Assembly: GCA_949825025.1 (NCBI GenBank)
Contig: OX463781.1
Location: 20,653,630 to 20,717,629 of the forward strand
From: Siphlonurus alternatus
Lineage: Eukaryota > Arthropoda > Insecta > Ephemeroptera > Siphlonuridae
Direction of reading: 5' to 3'
Length of the DNA stretch: 64,000 bases
A model generated the notes under the pieces. It was not told the origin of the DNA. It made no database searches and saw only the letters and a list, made by a program, of their open reading frames with translations. Each line of letters opens with the position of its first letter. Positions within the stretch are counted from its first letter, which is position 1. Made by a program: the position numbers and the translations under genes. Below, one piece after another: positions 51,465-62,700 of this stretch.

Positions 51465-51829
51465 AAGTTAGTAGGTTTGGTACTATCTTGAGGAGCTCTT
51501 TGCTTCTTTGCAAGTTCTGTAAATTAAGTTAAAATGATTTTGTAATATATCAGCTGTAAAAAATTTATTTAAATTAACTAACATAATATTAATATAAAAA
51601 GTGTGACAAATTCGTATTTTTCAGTATCATTGCAATTGAATAAAACAGAAAGAAATATTTTAATAAAAAAATAATATACAAGCTAATGCTAAATTTGTAT
51701 TTTTGGTACTTAATTAAAAAATTGATGTAAATATAATATTATTAAATTCACAATATTTTATTGTTTTAATTATTTATTACAAATTATTACTATAATACGG
51801 CACAATTCATACAATTATTATTTTTCACT

Positions 51830-52090
51830 TTGCTTTGAGAACTTCTAGAAATGATCAAAACAGTGAGCAAAGCCCGAAATGAAACTTCTCGTCGGGGTTT
51901 GCTTTTTCCGATTTGAGCACTTCTAGAAATGGTCAAATTTAAATGAGTAAATTTAAGCCCGAAATAAAACTTCTCATCGGGGTTTGCTTTTTTCGATTTG
52001 AGCACTTCTAGAAATGTTCAAATTTATATGAGCAAAGCCCAAAATATTTGTTAATTTATTCGGGCTATGCTCAAATCGCTAGGGGCACAC
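51830..52090. repeat. Subterminal tandem repeats (right arm)
   Basis: The inverted counterpart of the left-arm block. GGGGTTTGCTTTTTxCGATTTG followed by AGCACTTCTAGAAAT occurs twice (about 51893 and 51979), a period near 86. Confidence 0.8.
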
Positions 52091-52830
52091 TTAGATGTGC
52101 GCATTGAATTCGGGCTTTGGTGCCAACATATATAAATAAAGGAAGGAATAAATAAGTAAATAAATAGAACAACAAGTAAATTAAGAAATTAAGTTTCTTC
52201 AGGAGGGGTACACATGCTACGTTAAGTGTTCACGGCACCTATAATATAGTACTATAATATAGTACCTGGGGACCAAAAACAATAGAAAATATTGCATTTT
52301 TAGACCTATACCAATTGAATCAGAATTAAAAAATTACACTTAAAAATTTACTTATTTTTTTTTTTAATTTAAAAAGTTATATAGGGACGATTTTGAAAAA
52401 TTTTAGTTTAAAAAAAAATCCAAAAAAAATACAATAAACACTAATAATTAACATGCATAAAATGTATCGTATCAAAATATATTACACATTAATTTTAATT
52501 CGATATGAATGATAATTATGATAAATTAATGCATAATGCATTGGCCTAACGTTGCTAACTTCCTTCTTTAATACGACGCGCGTGACGTCAGACAAACGAC
52601 AGAAAAACAGACTTTATAAATAAAGTCAACTTCCCCTCCCGCGTTGGTCACCCGCCCCTCTCCATTTACAAGGGGGTATTTCGTCCGGGGGTATTTCGTC
52701 CGGGAGTATTTCGTCCGGGGATATTTCGTCCGGGAGTATTTCGTCCGGGGGTATTTCGTCCGGTCCGGGCGGGGATATTTGGTCCGGGGGTATTTCGTCC
52801 GGGGGTATTAGGTCCGCTTACCTTCGGGAC

Positions 52831-52949
52831 TGCACCTAGCTTGCTCGCCAGCAAGCAGCGATACGAGGCAAGTGAGGATGGTCAGCTTGAGCTTTACCAG
52901 CAGCAGGGAGGGCGCCGAGACGGCTTAGGTTCTGCGGGCTCGCGCACGG
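52831..52949 (+). other. Exon-like GC-rich host fragment between two transposons
   Basis: 119 bp of GC-rich, non-repetitive DNA, open on the plus strand (SLLASKQRYEASEDGQLELY is part of it). If both flanking transposons and one copy of each duplication are removed in thought, the frame joins 49876-49922, this segment and 55475-55542 into one 77-codon frame ending in TAG. GCACCTAG at 52831-52838 could be a splice acceptor. I do not recognise the product. It may be an exon broken by the insertions or an unrelated GC-rich repeat. Confidence 0.35.
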
Positions 52950-53095
52950 TATCCGGAAAACTCGGTGCAGGAAAACTCGGTGCAGGAAAACTCGGTGCAA
53001 TTTCAACAAGCTATAGGAAAACTCGGTGCACGGTAAACTCGGAGCACGGAAAACTGGGAGCACCGCTAGGAAAACTCGGAGCATCGCATATATTG

Positions 53096-55324
53096 CAAGA
53101 TCCCTATACTAGTATATGGATTTTGGAATATGTATATTAGCATAAAAATAATAAAATATAACAAAAATCGAACACATGTAATTTTCTTGTTGCCTTCATA
53201 CAAAAAATTATTGGAGGGCTTAAATACTATGAATATCACTAATTCTATATTAAATTATATAATACTATTTATAAATAATTCAAATAATTTCATTATTTAA
53301 TTAATATTTATTGTAAATAAAGGAAAAATTTAAGTGCTTTCATAGAAGGAACAGCGGTACAGCAATTTTTTGTCCATAATGTCCATATAACTTTATGAGA
53401 ACAATTACATTCTTATATCTATTTTTATTTGTTATATGACATTATATATATTATCATGATTAACACATTGAAAAAAAATCTAATATTACATATTGCATAA
53501 ATGTGAAGAAATATATTTTTATTTAATTAAAGGGAAAGGAAAATAAATACGGGGCATTTAGGGCTCGATAATTTAAGACCAGAAATTTTGGGTCTAAAAA
53601 GCATGCATAAAATCGGGCTTTAAATTATCGAGCCCTAAATGTGGCCTTAGGACTTTGTGAATGCCTCTTAATATGTTTTATACATGATGACGATTAATCA
53701 TTATATATATTTTATATAATATAATATACATGCAATGCTGAAAAATAGGGAATGGTAATAAATTGTAATAATATTGAAATACTTTCAACCGTACATTATT
53801 TTATGGCGTTCAAACGTTGTCAACAAGTTTCTTTACTACCTGGATTGAAAAAAACAGGTAGCAGGTAAGGTAATTAGTGCACGTGCACTTGAACAATGGG
53901 GCGAGGCGCAGCCCAATAACTTTCATGGGCTAAGGGTCACCCAGCCTATGACTATGTGGAGGGTGTTGCACACAACATTTTCTACTAGGCACCTAGTACT
54001 GACCCCTCCCCTCTCCCCTCATTTCCGGCTATGGTGTGGATTTTGTTTCTATTTATATAGCTTTGCATTTAATTATATAGATTCCAATAAGATAATTATG
54101 TATTATTTTGTACAATTTAAGCATCAATTTTTAAGTAGACTAACATTATTTCCTATGTGATATTTTAGCTTATGTGATCAATGTAAATAACAGTATGTTT
54201 ATATAAAATAAAACACTTTTATTGTGAAATTTTTTTCCGTATTATTGCGTTAATTAGTATATAATACAATACCTATACCAGCTAGTTTTAAAATTTATTA
54301 TTTAGAAAAGTATGCATAAATTTAGTTAAGAATTTAAAAGTAAATTTATAGCAGCACATCATATTATGTAAACATTTTTAAAAAAGTATTTAATTTATGT
54401 GAAAATGCATTTTGTTGAACCTAATATATTTACATATAAATTTATATGCAATGCAAATTTATTTTAATTAACAATTAGATAAAAGAATAAAATATCTATA
54501 TAGTTGAATTACGGCTCAAGGCAGCAAAATATTATGTTAAAGTTAAATAAGAATTGGTAAGAATAAGAATTGTATATTATAATCACAGATGCAACTATTC
54601 TACTTCATTGCATGCACAGCTTTGTATACAAAAAAAAAAAAATAACAAAAATAAAATAAAAATATATATAATATACATATATTATTATATATATAAATAA
54701 ATAAATAAAAAATAGAAAGATATTAAGTAAAGTTTCAAGAGATACATTACATATATAATATATAGCAAAAAATTTCAACTGTATGTTGTTTTAAAAGGGT
54801 TATTGTCAATAATTTTAGGAGATAGTGAATCACTCTGAAAATTAGAGTAAACCTTCCTTACATTATAACATAAATATTCAGCAAAAAGAAAAAAAATGAA
54901 GCAAAAGTAAATCTAGTTTTTGAGATATTCAGGATATAAATAATGAGAATATCATTGGAAATCTGGCGGCCATTTTCAAATCAAGTCAAATCAGCATCTT
55001 TTTCAACTAAAAAAATTACCATCTCAAAAACTGGACTAAATAATTACTTTCTTTACTTCAGAAAGTGAACAGTCATTTTGTTATCTATGTTCTGATCTAA
55101 ATTTTATAATTTTTTACCATAAAAAAATAATTACAATTCTTAAAAAATTATCATGGCAAATACACAATTTATAAATATTAATAAGCCCTAGAGAACAATT
55201 ATTAAGGATAAATTACGATATAGTGATGCTCCTCATAGTATTTAATTAAGTCCCCTGTAACTTTTGTGTTTGGAGGCGACAATATAGCTGGTTATATATA
55301 ATATATACGATATTTTATAATATA
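53096..55324. other. AT-rich loop of the second foldback element
   Basis: No gene. Apart from one small hairpin (53555-53641) it holds only A/T-rich sequence, an ACGTGCAC palindrome near 53880 and a 70-codon chance frame at 53948-54160. Confidence 0.5.
53555..53641. repeat. 87-bp hairpin
   Basis: The arms 53555-53576 and 53620-53641 (CATTTAGGGCTCGATAATTT and complement) pair perfectly. An inner AGACC/GGTCT pair extends the stem. It may be a micro-MITE nested in the foldback loop. Confidence 0.8.
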
Positions 55325-55474
55325 TGCGATGCTCCGAGTTTTCCTAGCGGTGCTCCCAGTTTTCCGTGCTCCGAGTTTACCGTGCACCGAGTTTTCCTAG
55401 CTTGTTGAAATTGCACCGAGTTTTCCTGCACCGAGTTTTCCTGCACCGAGTTTTCCTACAATCCTCGCGCACGG

Positions 55475-55773
55475 ATCTGCACGGGCGGGCCCGTGGGCCG
55501 TGCAGACCTATGGGCCGTGCTCATGCAGCTCAGCATTGGTAGTCTGCACACGGAAATTGATGGCTCCTACAAGGCCTAATAGCTCTAGCTATTAAATTCC
55601 TCCAATAAAAAAAAAAAAAAAAAAAAAAATACATGGCAAATATATATATATATAATATATATATATATAGTTATATGTATTTATATAATACATATCTACA
55701 AAAATATAAAATATATATAAATATAAATAAATAAATATTTATATTTATTATTATTTTTTTAATAATAATATTA
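55475..55773. other. GC-rich flank grading into AT-rich DNA
   Basis: CTGCACGG at 55477 pairs with CCGTGCAG at 55498, and GGGCCGTGC is repeated (55494, 55512). After 55560 the sequence turns to poly-A and TA runs. It continues the exon-like frame discussed at 52831. Confidence 0.4.
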
Positions 55774-56158
55774 TTGGCGCAGTGCATTGACCGGTTCTCG
55801 TTAGATCACCGAAATCAAGCTACATCGAGCGTGGTTAGTACTTGGATGGGTGACCGTATCAAGTAAAAAATACGCTGCTCCCTCCCTGGGGTAAATTCGT
55901 CTCGCTTTCCACCCAGTGCTATGATGCACTTGTGTGTGGTTCCCCAGGCTTTGGACATCGCTTTGGTCCATTGAGAAAAAGTAAAGGTGTCCGTCCTGAC
56001 TGAGGTTTTCCACGGTTCCCTCAGTCTCACCTCAGCGAATGCTGGGATGCGTAAGCATGCAGGCCGTGGCCACTATCCGTTCCCTACCTTATATCCCTAC
56101 CCAGTACCCCGCCGCGAGCTGTAAGCTCTAAGGGGTGTATCCTTGTAAAAAAAAAAAA
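55774..56158 (+). mobile_element. 5S-rRNA-derived SINE (SINE3 type), about 385 bp
   Basis: The head GGTTCTCGTTAGATCACCGA, then GGTTAGTACTTGGATGGGTG, is nearly identical to eukaryotic 5S rRNA and supplies the internal RNA polymerase III boxes A and C. The 5' part of 5S is missing and the 3' part is replaced by a SINE body containing TTTTCCACGGTTCCCTCAGT and CTCAGCGAATGCTGGGATG. It ends in CTTGT plus an A12 tail and is flanked by AATATTA-rich DNA. It is a full-length retrotransposed element, not a functional 5S gene. A fragment of the same family lies at 29603. Confidence 0.88.
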
Positions 56159-56200
56159 TTATTAATATTATATTATATTAAAAGCACTAAATCTATGATT

Positions 56201-58442
56201 TGAAATGCATGGTCAAGAATCTTTGAGGGGCCCGGAGGGCCCTCCGCGGGGCCCGCAGGGCCCCGCCGCGCCCGCAGGGCGCGTCCCGGGTGGGGCCCGA
56301 AGGACCCCACCCGTCATTTTCAAAATCCAAAAATTCCCGGGGGGTATTTCCAAAATTCCCGAAATTTCAAAAATTTCCGAAAAATGACGTTTTGACCCCA
56401 AAAACGGCTTTAGATAACATACGCTACCCCTACTTTTTGCCTTCAAAGATGGCGTCCGGCGCACCGTTCGCCCGCCATAAGCGATAATGTTAATTTTTTT
56501 AAAAAAACACCGGTAAGCGGTTTTGAGAGTTAGAGCTTAGGTCCCAATGGGCGAAATGTAGCCCGGGACGTAAACTTATATATGGGAGGTGTTATTTTTG
56601 AATTTTGGCCTCAAAAATTTTTTATCGCTGTTTTAGTGTTTTTTTCGAAAAAAATCGCCGTTTTTGCGGTTTTTGCCAAAAAAGTCATTTAAAGTTGGAA
56701 ACTGAAACTTTTTTTGGTCGAATCGTTTAGAAGACTGTGTCGAACATCTTTTAGCTTCATATGAGCTCCCTCCTATCTGTTTTGGTTCCGCGGCTGCGGG
56801 CCCCGGAAGTTTGGGACCTCGAAAAAAAGGTGTTTTACGGCCTTTGCCTTAAATCATTAGATTGAAGAGCTATGGCGGAAATTCCCACGGCAAAAGTGTG
56901 TCCCGACAGACGACGCAGCTTTGCCAAATACAAATATGGCACCTCCAAAGCATACTTACCGTGCTTTGGCCGGATCTGTACAGTATGGCACCCGAAACCC
57001 CTAGGGGTGCAACTTTTATATTTGGACCCCATAAAAGGGGCCCCAAAGGGGCCCCCGGTTTTTGTATTGGAACCCATCAGAATTCAAATTTAACGGGCTA
57101 TCTGACCAATATCAATTTGGGCCCCTGGGGCTTCTTGGGCTTCCTCCAGAGGGGTAGTTTTTAAAAGCTCTTTTGCTAGCTTCAATCTGGTGAACCCCCC
57201 CAACAGTTTCGGCAATTTTTCGGCTAGGAACGAGTTTGAGACCTTTTCTGAAAGCTCTTGGCAAGTCCTAACTTTTCTTCGGCTCGATTTTTCGATTTTC
57301 AAAAAACTCAAAAAATCGCATGGGAACATAGGGTTTACGCATGCTAAAAATCGACCACATTCCCCCTTGAATAACTTTTGAGCACACCTGAAATCGAAAT
57401 TTCCGCGCAGTATGAAAGTTGTCCACACTCTTTTACTTTCAGAAACTTTTTTCAAATCGATGCCAACTATAAGGGTTAGCCCAGGCGAGCGGGGAATGCA
57501 AAACAACCTCCTCCCATAAGGATAACATTGGAAACGCATCCTTTTCCTTCATAACTTTTTTTTATGCTATTGACATGGTGTTTTCTCGTCGAATACGGTT
57601 ACAACTAAGCGTCTCACGCCTAAAAATATGCGTTTCAAGAATGTGGGTCCCACGGGGCCTGCAGGGCCCCCCCTCGAAAGTACGCGTTTTGGATCCAATA
57701 TGGCGGCCGCGCGCAACGTTTCACAACTTTGTTGTGACACTTTATGAACTCTACACCATGTGCCCTTCAATTTGATACCCAACTCGACCCCTTGCGACCA
57801 CCGGAAGTGCGTTTTTTTGGAAACGAAAGTTGGGTCTCAAATCCCCATAAGAATAACATGGGGCCATTTGATTAGCATTGCGGGCGGATCTGCCGGCTGA
57901 AATACCCATTTTTTACGGGTTGCGCCAAACTTGGGGAAGGAATTTTTTTTCAAGCAAACTCTCGACGGGAGGTTGTAGGGGACCCAAAACAATGCCCAAA
58001 AACCAAATTTGGGAATTTTCCGGCACATAGGGGGCCCACGCGGCCCGATCGAAGATATGAATTTTTCGATATCCAAAATCCCGATTTCGGGAAAGTGTTT
58101 GTACCGAAAAATTATTGGTCCAACTTTTCTAGACCAGTTTTTTGAGCCGGACAAGATGCAGTCTTCAGATTTAAGCTGCAACCCATAGTTCTCGAGATTT
58201 TTGGACTTTTCTGTTTTTGACAAAAATTTCAGAAGGGGTACCCCTTCTCTCACCGCTTATACATGGGGAAGATAGGGGAAAAAATCGAAATTGAGTTTTC
58301 GACGGTTTCTGACTATATCGACCACGCTGATCACGAATCTGGCCTCGGATTTCGCCTATCTCGAAAAACAAGATAGTGGCGGGCGAAATACCTATTTTTC
58401 GTGTATGCACTATATTATGCTGGGATTTCATGCATGATTTCA
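56201..58442. repeat. 2.2-kb block of foreign composition, unknown element
   Basis: It differs sharply from its flanks: dense GGGCCC, GGGGCCCC and CCCCGG words, AAAATTCCCG-like runs and CGAAA-rich stretches. The phrase CCCATAAGxATAACATxGG recurs (57513, 57844), and GGGCCCGCAGGGCCCC at 56258 resembles GGGGCCTGCAGGGCCCCC at 57653. Possible termini are TGAAATGCATG (56201) and, reversed, TGAAATCATGCATG (ending 58442). Frames of 138-149 codons on the minus strand overlap others on the plus strand and resemble no family I know. It is probably a non-autonomous transposon or a dispersed repeat. Confidence 0.45.
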
Positions 58443-58570
58443 AAATAACGGGTGTTATTTATGGGTAATTAAAATAATAAATTGACTTTCTATACGTAAA
58501 AACATCCCTGGAGTTTGAAAATAACCATTATTTAACGCTCAGATCAATATTTTATTTTATATTCAATTTT

Positions 58571-58760
58571 AAGCGAGGCGAGGAACGAGCCGAGTTGCGT
58601 ATGAGTTGGCAATGTTATTCATTGCCCGCACGCATCTATCCAAGAATTTTAAGCGAGGCGAGGAACGAGCCGAGCTGTATTTGAGCAGGCCAACACTATC
58701 TAATTCCATTGTACGGTTAGGCGAGGTCTCCGAAGGAGCCGAGCTGCGTATGAATGGCGG
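58571..58760 (+). repeat. Tandem repeat with GCGAGGCGAGGAACGAGCCG core
   Basis: Two good copies start at 58571 and 58651 (period 80) and a divergent third starts near 58718 (GCGAGGTCTCCGAAGGAGCCGAGCTGCGTATG). The unit also contains GAGCCGAGxTGxxTxTGAG. Confidence 0.88.
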
Positions 58761-58869
58761 ACCCGTGACGAACGCATGTTTTTTATTCTTACGCGTTGCG
58801 AGTCATATAAAACTTGCCTCTACAGTCCAGTACCATGTACAATAATGCCAGAAACTCGAATTTAGTACT

Positions 58870-59221
58870 GTCGGGAACCGGAAATGATCGAGGGAGGCGG
58901 GAAATTCAAAAAATAAAGTGGGCGGCAATATTTAAATCTGCTGGCGATCATTATTGGGTGGGAAACACGTTTCATGCATATTATATAGCACGTGCACCAC
59001 GGTTTAAACGGATTGCCGCCAATAATCGAGGGGCCCTGTAATGCGCATGACGTCACAGCTTGTGGATCATCGTTGCCATGGCAACGGGTAAACAAGCATT
59101 GTTGGGAACGGCGAGAGGACATGATTTCAAAATTTCTGAGAATGTCGTTGACATTCTCAACAGTCATTAGTTTTCTGACCGCCGACTAGCGAGGTTGACT
59201 CAGATACCAAGACTTGCAAGG
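58870..59221 (+). promoter_or_regulatory. Candidate promoter: ETS, E2F, CRE and RFX X-box words
   Basis: ACCGGAAAT (58877-58885, ETS), GGCGGGAAA (58896-58904, E2F), TGACGTCA (58048+1000: 59048-59055, CRE/ATF) and the perfect palindrome GTTGCCATGGCAAC (59072-59085, RFX X-box) lie within about 210 bp. A possible exon end GACTTGCAAG followed by GTAAAATG is at 59221. X-boxes drive cilia genes in animals, and X plus CRE pairs are a known combination. Whether this drives transcription is inference. The block may be part of a larger mobile element. Confidence 0.4.
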
Positions 59222-59286
59222 TAAAATGTAAATGGTTACTGATTTTATATTAAATCACTGTTTTCTACCAGGTTCCTTCTGATAAG

Positions 59287-59378
59287 CCCCTTCCGCTTTT
59301 CGGTTTCCCGATTTCATCCGATTAAAAAGTCCCCCTTCCGAATTCAGCTTTCCCGGTTTCATCCGATTAAGAAGTCCC
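59287..59378 (+). repeat. 45-bp tandem repeat, two copies
   Basis: TTTCATCCGATTAAxAAGTCCC at 59312 and 59357 (period 45), each preceded by CCTTCCG and TTTCCCG. A third degenerate start may lie at 59270. Confidence 0.85.
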
Positions 59379-59667
59379 ACCTTTGCTTTGCTTAGCTGTT
59401 GCTGACGACTTTGCAACGAATCGTGACAAAAGAAAGTGGACCTGCTCGACTCAGAGGTGCTGTATCTTCGCTTTATTAATTTATTTTTTATTACTATTTT
59501 TATTTATTTTTTTGTTTCTGTACATTTTTTGATGCAAATATTTTTCACTACATGATTATTTTCATTTCCATGAACTTTTTTAAAATCCCTGCAATTTCTT
59601 CGAACCCGTTGAAACTTTCTTTGAAAAATGAAGACTGGCAAGGTAAACGGTGACTGCACTCTGATTT

Positions 59668-59700
59668 GGGGCCTTTTCGTAAAGGCCCCCCCGCCCTAGT
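59668..59700 (+). mobile_element. Possible Helitron 3' terminus
   Basis: The stem GGGGCCTTT/AAAGGCCCC with a 4-nt loop TCGT (59668-59689) is followed about 6 nt later by CTAG (59696-59699) and then T. Helitron 3' ends have a short GC-rich hairpin and CTRR, and insert between A and T. I could not find the matching 5' TC end, so the extent is unknown. Confidence 0.42.
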
Positions 59701-62700
59701 ATATATATATAAATATAATCAGGCGCGGATCCAGAAACAAATTATTATCAAATTATTATTATTTCAAGCATATGATTAGATATGATGAGCCACATAAATT
59801 AAGCGAAACAGCATTATGAATGATAGTAAATTTTAATATATAAAATTACGTAATTATTAGGATTATTACTTAGATTCGAGTTAGATTCATTATATATAAC
59901 AAAAGGAATTAAAAAATACAATAATATATTTTATTTTTTTATCGAAAAAAAAAAAAGTTTCGATGCTTACTATCCTAAAAATCATAATATTAATTCTTTC
60001 AAAATAATACATCTTTGTTTATTTACCGTTACTCTCCCTTCTATTCAATTTAAAATACAATGGAATGTTGAGGCGCACTCGCAACGGTAGAGAAGGAGCA
60101 TTCATCACGGCACGGCTGCCCTTCATATTTCTTTCTTTGCCTTGAGCTTTTGCTCTCTGAGTTATAGGGGCATTTTTTTAACTGCAATAACTTAACATAT
60201 AATTATATTGTATTCACAAATTAATCAGACTAGGAAATAGATAAACATAATTATAATGACTGTTGCTCATTTAAAACGGTTAATCTTATTATTTCCTTTG
60301 AAATGTTGGAATTAAAATCACCCAATCTCGGACATCATTTACTAAAGACTGGTAGTGACATCTCTTTTCATTCCACTTGCATATTTTCATAGCGACAGAC
60401 CTTAAATATGAATTTTAAAATTTTATTACGATTTAAACAAAAATAGTAAGTAAACTGTAACACCGGTAAATTAAATTTAAAATTAAATATAAATATATAC
60501 ATTCTCTACAAACCGTGTAATCTTTATAGTATATTTCATTTTCTATATAAATTACATTATAAAATTAAATTTTATAAATCTTCTTACAGCCACTCTATAA
60601 AAGCAAACAATGTATTTTCTATAAATAAAAAAAAGACTTGAATTAACCACTTAACTTTATTATATAATTTTAAATTTTGTTATACAGAATAATGTATACT
60701 TGTATAAGTAGTTAATAATAATGAAACTGAAGTAAGGTTAAACTTGTTATAAGATGACCACCATCGTTTCTCTACAGCTTGCTTACACAGAACTTTATCA
60801 TGGACTAAAAGTGCATGCCCGAGTGCATCACTTGACACGATGCACTTGCAAGAAGTTGCTGCGGTTTGCTGCTGTTGCAATCATCTTATATACCCTCTTC
60901 ATAAACTAACACACCAATGAACAATAAGACACTGAATGTACTCCATCTGACGCAATTACATACATGAATTATGAATAATGTAATGATATGACAAGTATAA
61001 AAAATAAGTCCATGTAGTTTATAATTACTTGGATACAAGTATACAGTAACCTACATGTATATATTATATAACCGATCAATTCCTTATAGCGTGAGTTTAC
61101 TGTCAAGAGACACTCAAAAATTCTGTCTTTACTTCAAGTAAAGTAATTTAAGCTGACCCAGCATGACGTGTATGCATTTTATATAACACCTAATATATAG
61201 TTAGAGCCAAGCTAAAAAGCATTTACGTAGTTTTATACAGTTTAAGTAATACAAATTATTTTTATGATATTAATTGAAATATATCACAAATAATATTTTG
61301 TTGCTAGCAAACTCAATAAATTATACTTCTTACTTTTCAAAGTACATTAAAATTAAGTAGCTTTATAGTTGACTTTGACTTTAGAGTTATTTTTGGACGC
61401 TTGTTGCAACTTTTGCTTCAACTTCACTTTTTTTTATTGTTCCATGAAGTTTGATTATGTTGCATTATGAAGTTCACACAGGTTAAGCACGGAATACATC
61501 TCATATAATCTGTACAAACTATATTTATATAGGAGGAAAATGGATATTACTTGCCTTTAAGGCTATGGTATATTGACCATTTTATAAAGAATAATATTCA
61601 AATAATATACTTATGATTTATTCAAGTGTTTGTTACTTCATGAATTTTTATAGTATGAATAAAAGTTATAGTACGAGTATTTTAACAATTTACTTTAAAT
61701 CGAATAGCCTCGAGTAATACGTTTTCTTGGTAACAAAAAATACAATTGATATTATATAAAAGAATTGAAGATAAAATTAAAGATCCACTTTCAGACATAT
61801 AAAAATTGACTGCGTAGGGAGCAGTAATTTTATGTGTTTATAAAACGGATAAATTTAACATCAATGATATTTCTAACAAATAAAACATTTCATTTTTTTT
61901 AAGAAAAAGGTTCGTTTTTTCCTTTAATTGATTAGCTGATTTTTTTTCTCCTATTGGTTTGCCAGCTGAGGTAAAATTTCAACAAATCAAGAAGTAAGGT
62001 AAAAGTACCCAGATAACAAATTTTGTCACCAAGTTTACAATTATTTTATTTTCCTTATACACATGAATATATGGTTAATTTGTCAACAAAGTTCACAGAT
62101 AATGTTGCTAATTATTGATAATTTTCATATTTCGGAGTGTTCTTCTTGTGTTATTGAGTATATATAGTAATAGACACTGGAACTAAATCAACTAAATATG
62201 AATATCAAATATATAGTTGTTTGCAATGATTATAGACTGGATTATAAGACATTTTGCTAAACTATTATATTATACATCAGTATTACATTCCACTTCATTT
62301 CATATAATATCAATCATAAAGCTATTTTTAAAAGACAATGATATCAGAATACACAATATAAAAATAGCATTTGTTCCAGCTAGTAAACATATAACTGTTA
62401 AAAACATATCAAATTTACCAGGATAAAAAAAAATCATACTTTTGATACGAGTTCAATATAATAATAGATATCAATCTATTAGAATGTCATATAAAACAAT
62501 GATAAAAAAAAGTATTATTATTATTTTTTTATAATAAAATACAATGCAATCTTTACGGTTAAGTGCATATTATAACAAACGTGCAAGAGACAAACGAGCG
62601 ATTGGGCGGTCGGTCGGTCTGATGTTTTATATGATGGGCTTGAGTATGAAGTTAATAACAATATTATTGGTCACGTGGTACAGGCCAGGTGTAACAATGG

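Larger units (their letters stand above)
52939..55474. mobile_element. Foldback transposon with GGAAAACTCGGTGCA terminal minisatellites, 2,514 bp
   Basis: Seven units of GGAAAACTCGGTGCA or close variants occupy 52954-53090. Seven mirrored units with the same order of variants occupy 55328-55457, including the same ATTTCAACAAGCTA spacer and the same CGCTA spacer. CTCGCGCACGG occurs directly outside both ends (52939-52949, 55464-55474), a candidate target duplication. The roughly 2.2-kb loop is AT-rich and has no transposase. The architecture matches the neighbouring 2,900-bp element but the repeat sequence is unrelated. Confidence 0.78.

Noticed and set aside
55774..55880. Functional 5S rRNA gene
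   Set aside because: The 5' part is missing and the 3' part is replaced by a SINE body with an A-tail. There is no tandem 5S cluster.
57090..58253. Minus-strand frames of 149 and 138 codons as possible genes
   Set aside because: No recognisable domain, other frames on both strands are also open, and the block is low-complexity with G/C runs.
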